Origin: Deltaproteobacteria bacterium
Lineage (GTDB): Bacteria; Desulfobacterota; Desulfomonilia; UBA1062
Direction of reading: 5' to 3'
Length of the DNA stretch: 64,000 bases
Assembly: GCA_018433085.1 (NCBI GenBank)
Contig: JAHDRW010000013.1
Coordinates: forward strand, 124,001 to 188,000
Made by a program: the position numbers and the translations under genes. Of this stretch, positions 60,044-64,000 are shown piece after piece. Position 1 is the stretch's first letter. Every line of letters begins with the position of its first letter. Under the pieces are notes generated by a model. It did no database searches, had not been told where the DNA came from, and saw only the letters and a program-made list of their open reading frames with translations.

Positions 60044-61473
60044 CCCTCAAGCAGCTCCTTCATGATTTTGCTTGCAAGCTTCGGGTTCGCCTCCCCCCGG
60101 GTGGCCTTCATGAGCTTACCCACGAAGAAGCCCAGGAGCCCTGCCTTCCCCGAACGGTATCTGCGGGCCTCGTCCGGATGGGCGTCGATGATCTCCCGGG
60201 CCAGGGACAGAAGCTCTGTCTCGTCGCTGATCTGCCCGATGCCCCGTCTCTCGACGATGCTCTCCGCGCTGTCCCCGGTGGCCGCCATTTCGGCGAAGAC
60301 GTCCTTGGCCATGGACCCGGATATGCTCCCCCCGCCGATCAGGGCGATCAGGCCGGTGAGCATCGCCGGGCTCACGTTCAGGCCGGTGATGGGAATCCCC
60401 TTCTCGTTGAGTATCCGCATCACCTCGGTCATGATCCAGTTGCTGATTTCCTTCGGCCTGTCCAGCAGCCGAACGCCCTCTTCATAGTAATCCGCCAGGG
60501 CCTTTGTCTGGGTGAGCACGCCCGCGTCATAGGCGGGCAGACCGTACTGTCCGCTGAATCTCTTCCTCCTGGCAAAGGGAAGCTCCGGCAGGCCGGACCG
60601 CAGGCCGTCGATCCAGGCCTCGCCGATCTCAACGGGCACGAGATCAGGCTCGGGGAAGTAGCGGTAGTCGTGGCTCTCCTCTTTCGAGCGCATGGAAACG
60701 GTGACGCCCCGCGAAGGGTCCCACAGCAGGGTTTCCTGCACCACCTCATGTCCCGACTCCCTGATCCCGATGTGGCGCTCGATCTCGTACTCAAGCGCCT
60801 TCTGGACGTTCCGGAACGAGTTCATGTTCTTCAGCTCGGTGCGCGTGCCGTACCGGGATGAGCCGGCCGGCTTCACGGATACGTTGGCGTCGCACCTGAG
60901 TGACCCCTCTTCCATATTGCCGTCGCAGATGCCCAGATACATGAGGATCTGCCGGAGCTCCCGCAGGTATGCCACGGCCTCGTCCGTGCTCGTGATTTCG
61001 GGCTCGGACACGATCTCCAGCAGGGGCACGCCCGCCCGGTTGTAGTCGACGTAGCTGTACGGAGCCTTCTCGTCATGGATCGTCTTCCCGGCGTCCTCCT
61101 CCATGTGAATTCGGGTGATCCCGATCCTTTTCACGCCCTGCCCGGTCTCGATCCGGATCGTCCCGCCCTCGCACAGGGGATGCTCGTACTGGGTTATCTG
61201 GTAGCCCTTGGGCAGGTCGGGATAAAAGTAGTTCTTCCGGGCGAAGATGCACCGGGGCGCGATCCGGCAGCCGGTGGCGAGGCCCAGCATGATGCCGAAG
61301 TCCACCACCTTCCGGTTCAGCACCGGGAGCACGCCCGGCATGCCCGTGCACACCGGGCAGGTGTTGGTGTTGGGGGGAAGCCCGGACCTTGTGGAGCACC
61401 CGCAGAATATCTTGGTGCGCGTCAGGAGCTGGGCGTGGACCTCCAGTCCGATGACCGTATCGTACGCCTTCAT
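60040..61473 (-). CDS. gatB: Asp-tRNA(Asn)/Glu-tRNA(Gln) amidotransferase subunit B
   Basis: A 477-residue GatB. The N-terminal kinase-like domain has [18 protein letters not shown] and [19 protein letters not shown]; the [11 protein letters not shown] and YRYFPEPDL signatures follow; the C-terminal tail region (YqeY-like, [27 protein letters not shown]) binds tRNA. GatCAB converts Glu-tRNA(Gln) and often Asp-tRNA(Asn) to the amidated forms, meaning this organism lacks at least one of the direct synthetases. Overlaps gatA upstream and the phosphoribosyltransferase downstream by 4 nt each. Confidence 0.96.
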   Translation of the reverse strand: MKAYDTVIGLEVHAQLLTRTKIFCGCSTRSGLPPNTNTCPVCTGMPGVLPVLNRKVVDFGIMLGLATGCRIAPRCIFARKNYFYPDLPKGYQITQYEHPLCEGGTIRIETGQGVKRIGITRIHMEEDAGKTIHDEKAPYSYVDYNRAGVPLLEIVSEPEITSTDEAVAYLRELRQILMYLGICDGNMEEGSLRCDANVSVKPAGSSRYGTRTELKNMNSFRNVQKALEYEIERHIGIRESGHEVVQETLLWDPSRGVTVSMRSKEESHDYRYFPEPDLVPVEIGEAWIDGLRSGLPELPFARRKRFSGQYGLPAYDAGVLTQTKALADYYEEGVRLLDRPKEISNWIMTEVMRILNEKGIPITGLNVSPAMLTGLIALIGGGSISGSMAKDVFAEMAATGDSAESIVERRGIGQISDETELLSLAREIIDAHPDEARRYRSGKAGLLGFFVGKLMKATRGEANPKLASKIMKELLEG

Positions 61474-62891
61474 GGCCCCTCCCGATGACAGGCGGTCCGT
61501 TCCTGGAACGAGATCCCGGCCCCGAGCAGGAGATCTTCCCGGAAGTGCGGCGCCATGAGCTGCATGCCCACTGGCAGGCCGAGCGAGTCGAAGCCGCAGG
61601 GGATGCTGATGGCGGGCAGGCCGGCGAGATTCGCCGGGATCGTGTAGATGTCCAGAAGATAGAGGCTCAAGGGGTCGTCGATCATCTCATCGAGCCTGAA
61701 GGCCGTGACCGGCGTGGTGGGGCCCGCGATAATGTCGCACAGGGAAAAGGCCCTCCGGAAGTCCTCGGCGATCAGGGTCCTCACCTGCGAGGCCTTGCGG
61801 TAATAGGCGTCGTAATACCCGGCGGAGAGCGCATAGGTGCCCAGCATGATCCGGCGCCTGACCTCGTCTCCGAACCCCCCTGCCCTCGTCCGGGCGTACA
61901 TGTCTCCCAGTTCGCGGACGTCCCGTGCCCGAAGACCGTAGCGCACCCCGTCATAGCGGGCGAGGTTCGAGCTCGCCTCCGCGGTGGCCACGATGTAGTA
62001 TACCGCCACCCCGTATCGGACATGGGGAAGCCCGATCTCCACCACCCGGGCGCCCATGTCCTCCAAGGTTTCGATTCCGGATCGTACCGCGGCTTTCACC
62101 TCCGGGTTCAGGCCCTCTCCGAAGAACTCTTCGGGCACACCGATCCGCAAGTCCTTGAGGTCGATCCCGTCGAGGTCTGTGGGCCCGTAGTCCCGTGGCA
62201 CGCTGGTGGAGTCGAGCGGGTCATGGCCCTTGATCGCATCGAAGAGCACGGCCGCATCACGGGCGGTTGGCGCCATGGGGCCGATCTGGTCGAGGGAGGA
62301 GGCAAAGGCCACGAGCCCGTAGCGGGAAACCGAGCCATAGGTGGGCTTGAGGCCGGTGATGCCGCAGAAGCTTGCAGGCATGCGGATCGACCCCCCGGTA
62401 TCGGACCCGAGCGCGCCTGCGCACAGCCCGGCCGCCACGGCCGCACCCGAGCCGCCGCTGGATCCGCCGGGCGTTCGCGACGGGTCGAGGGGATTGCGGG
62501 TCGGGCCGGCCAGGCTCGAGGTCGTGGTGGAGCCCATGGCGAACTCGTCCAGGTTTGTCTTGCCCAGGATGACGGCGCCCTGGTCCTTCAGTCTCTTCAC
62601 CACGGTGGCGTCATACGTGGGAACAAAGTCGGAGAGGATCTTCGATGCACAGGTCGTACGCACCCCGCGGGTGCAGATGTTGTCCTTGATCGCCACGGGG
62701 ATTCCTGTCAGCGCGCCCGCCTCCGGTGACTTCAGGTTCTCTTCCGCGGCCTGCGCGTCCCGGATCGCACCTGCCTCGTCAATGGTGATAAACGCGTTGA
62801 AGGGATCTCTGCGTATCTTTTCGAGGAACGCCCTGGTCTCCTCGACCGGCGATTTCTCGTTCCTCCGGTATTGCCGCGCAGTCTCAAGCAT
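61470..62891 (-). CDS. gatA: Asp-tRNA(Asn)/Glu-tRNA(Gln) amidotransferase subunit A
   Basis: A 473-residue amidase-signature enzyme that releases ammonia from glutamine for the GatCAB reaction. The catalytic Lys in [11 protein letters not shown], and the Ser-cis-Ser segment [14 protein letters not shown] with nearby [16 protein letters not shown], are all intact. The start overlaps the end of gatC by 8 nt and its stop overlaps gatB, typical of coupled subunit production. Confidence 0.96.
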   Translation of the reverse strand: MLETARQYRRNEKSPVEETRAFLEKIRRDPFNAFITIDEAGAIRDAQAAEENLKSPEAGALTGIPVAIKDNICTRGVRTTCASKILSDFVPTYDATVVKRLKDQGAVILGKTNLDEFAMGSTTTSSLAGPTRNPLDPSRTPGGSSGGSGAAVAAGLCAGALGSDTGGSIRMPASFCGITGLKPTYGSVSRYGLVAFASSLDQIGPMAPTARDAAVLFDAIKGHDPLDSTSVPRDYGPTDLDGIDLKDLRIGVPEEFFGEGLNPEVKAAVRSGIETLEDMGARVVEIGLPHVRYGVAVYYIVATAEASSNLARYDGVRYGLRARDVRELGDMYARTRAGGFGDEVRRRIMLGTYALSAGYYDAYYRKASQVRTLIAEDFRRAFSLCDIIAGPTTPVTAFRLDEMIDDPLSLYLLDIYTIPANLAGLPAISIPCGFDSLGLPVGMQLMAPHFREDLLLGAGISFQERTACHREGP

Positions 62892-63192
62892 TCTCTCTCA
62901 TCCCTTTTCCGATCACCCTGGGCACCACGATATACCCGTCCTCGTGCTGCGGCGCGTTCCGGAGAACATCATCGAGGTCCTGGCACCCCTGTCCGTGGTC
63001 GTCCCGCATGGCATTGACCAGGGGCAGCGGGTGATGGGTGGGGGCCACGCCCGTGGTGTCCACCACCGCGAGGATATCCATATAGCCGAGGATCTTGTCG
63101 AGCTGGCTTCTCAAGCCGCGTACCTCGTCGTCATCGAGCCTTATCAGGGCGAGGTCCGCCACATGCAGAATTTGGTCATCGGTTATCTTCAC
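62884..63192 (-). CDS. gatC: Asp-tRNA(Asn)/Glu-tRNA(Gln) amidotransferase subunit C
   Basis: About 102 residues with the family pattern [26 protein letters not shown] and a C-terminal [23 protein letters not shown], the segment that wraps around GatA. The start is uncertain: GTG at 63192 gives the usual N-terminus, but AAGGAG is 14 nt away; TTG at 63204 is closer to it. A longer frame starting at 63255 is unlikely, because it would begin inside the promoter. Confidence 0.85.
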   Translation of the reverse strand: MKITDDQILHVADLALIRLDDDEVRGLRSQLDKILGYMDILAVVDTTGVAPTHHPLPLVNAMRDDHGQGCQDLDDVLRNAPQHEDGYIVVPRVIGKGMRENA

Positions 63193-63234
63193 GTCTTTTC
63201 TCAATGCTCCTTCGACACCGTGTTGATCAATGCT

Positions 63235-63263
63235 GATATATATCAAATCCTGCATCCGCTCAA
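63235..63263 (-). promoter_or_regulatory. Candidate gatCAB operon promoter with overlapping palindrome
   Basis: On the minus strand, TTGAGC (63258-63263) and TATATC (63235-63240) are spaced by 17 bases. A 12-bp palindrome TGATATATATCA (63234-63245) covers the -10 and could be an operator. Confidence 0.45.
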
Positions 63264-63396
63264 CATGAAGCTGATATTGGAAGATCTTTAAAAAACGATT
63301 GATTCATATCTATGAATTCATGTAATATGCAATGAACTCAAATAAAATGATCCAACCGATTTGTTGTACAGATCTCTCATGAAGAAGGAGGGTATT

Positions 63397-64000
63397 ATGG
63401 CAAAGTTTGCAGAAACTTCGATCCCGGCGGTATTCCACAACCGGGTGGAGCAGTTCGGGGACAGGGCCATCGTGGCGTACAAGAAAGATGGCGTCTATAC
63501 CGATGTCTCGTGGAAAGAGATGGGCCGGATGGTGAGGAATCTGGGCTACTTCCTCATCAGCAAGGGCATCAAACCCGGCGACAAGGTGTGCCTGTTCTCC
63601 CCGAACCGCTACGAGTGGTGGGTGGCCGACCTGGCGATCCTCTCAATCGGCGCGGTCAACGTCCCCATCTATGCTACAAACTCGGCAGAAGAATCCAGGT
63701 ACATCATCGAGAACTCCGATGCCGTGATGTGTTTCACCGCAACCGCGGAACACACCGGCAAGATCGTTTCGGTAAAGCCGAAGCTTCCGACCCTGAAGGA
63801 CGTCATAAGCTTCGAATCTCTCGATAAGCCCATCGATGGCGTGATAGAACTGAGCACCGCACTGAAGGACGGCGAAAAGAATTCCCAGGAGGCCGAATTC
63901 GACAAGAGGATCCGCGACATCAAGAGCTCGGAGATGGCCACCATCATCTACACCTCGGGCACCACGGGCAATCCAAAGGGGGTCATGCTCTCCCACAACA
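63397..64000 (+). CDS. AMP-forming long-chain acyl-CoA ligase, partial (N-terminal part)
   Basis: The first ~201 residues of an adenylate-forming enzyme that runs past the window edge. The P-loop-like YTSGTTGNPKGVM, preceded by SSEMATIIYT, and the N-terminal GVYTDVSWKEM and NRYEWWVADLAILSIGAVNVPIY are typical of long-chain fatty-acid CoA ligases (FadD15/FAA1 type, about 600 residues). It activates fatty acids to acyl-CoA with ATP. AAGGAGGG lies 4 nt before the ATG. It is divergent from gatC. Confidence 0.9.
   Translation, partial: MAKFAETSIPAVFHNRVEQFGDRAIVAYKKDGVYTDVSWKEMGRMVRNLGYFLISKGIKPGDKVCLFSPNRYEWWVADLAILSIGAVNVPIYATNSAEESRYIIENSDAVMCFTATAEHTGKIVSVKPKLPTLKDVISFESLDKPIDGVIELSTALKDGEKNSQEAEFDKRIRDIKSSEMATIIYTSGTTGNPKGVMLSHN

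Overview
The window is GC-rich, densely coded and bacterial. The gene content points to an anaerobic or facultative Gram-negative of the Desulfobacterota (deltaproteobacterial) type, which is an inference from gene content. It has a complete TonB/ExbBD/outer-membrane receptor set, a PEP-CTERM protein, a c-type cytochrome, several acyl-CoA enzymes (thiolase, a hydroxyisobutyryl-CoA hydrolase-like protein, a CoA-transferase fused to a GNAT domain, an acyl-CoA ligase), tungstate/molybdate uptake, and GatCAB-dependent tRNA charging. I found no rRNA, tRNA, CRISPR array or intact insertion sequence.

Layout. 1-12.4 kb: the start of a MATE transporter gene, a secreted helix-hairpin-helix protein, a lipoprotein alpha/beta hydrolase behind a coupled small ORF, a YqhD-type alcohol dehydrogenase, a decayed methyltransferase, a UPF0371 protein, a HIBCH-like enzyme, a small zincin, RarD, an alkylsulfatase-like lipoprotein and HtpX. 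12.4-29.4 kb: a mono-haem cytochrome and thiolase, a PEP-CTERM protein with a clear terminator, purC, a PAS sensor kinase whose phospho-acceptor histidine is replaced by Gln, a diadenylate-cyclase-domain protein beside a penicillin-binding protein, the CoA-transferase/GNAT fusion with a flavodoxin, a phosphoesterase, an SDR, an anion permease and a DEAD-box helicase. 29.6-34.9 kb: a membrane-anchored tandem-domain protein, a methyltransferase and the wtpABC transporter.

35-45 kb: a tightly overlapping flavodoxin / GMC oxidoreductase / transglutaminase operon; a PLP transsulfuration enzyme, a metallo-beta-lactamase-fold protein and a Nudix hydrolase; a Gly/Met/Arg-rich ferredoxin; a DUF89 protein, a methyltransferase, a J-domain protein and a CoA-disulfide-reductase-like flavoprotein; and a Mop (molbindin) protein.

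45.3-55.3 kb is the most striking region. It is one minus-strand run of ten genes: TonB-dependent receptor, exbB, exbD, tonB, ABC ATPase, substrate-binding protein, permease, a large radical-SAM protein, a second substrate-binding protein and a THEP1-like P-loop NTPase. It has a strong sigma70-type promoter at the head, a perfect 19-bp hairpin after the receptor gene, and a chain of five 4-nt start/stop overlaps. It looks like a dedicated outer-to-inner-membrane import route for a metal complex or cofactor, with cytoplasmic processing enzymes built into the operon. The substrate is unknown.

55.7-64 kb: a divergent iron-sulfur protein with an unusual six-cysteine cluster and a methyltransferase; then gatC-gatA-gatB-nicotinate phosphoribosyltransferase-mtnA as one coupled operon; and the start of an AMP-forming acyl-CoA ligase that runs off the window.
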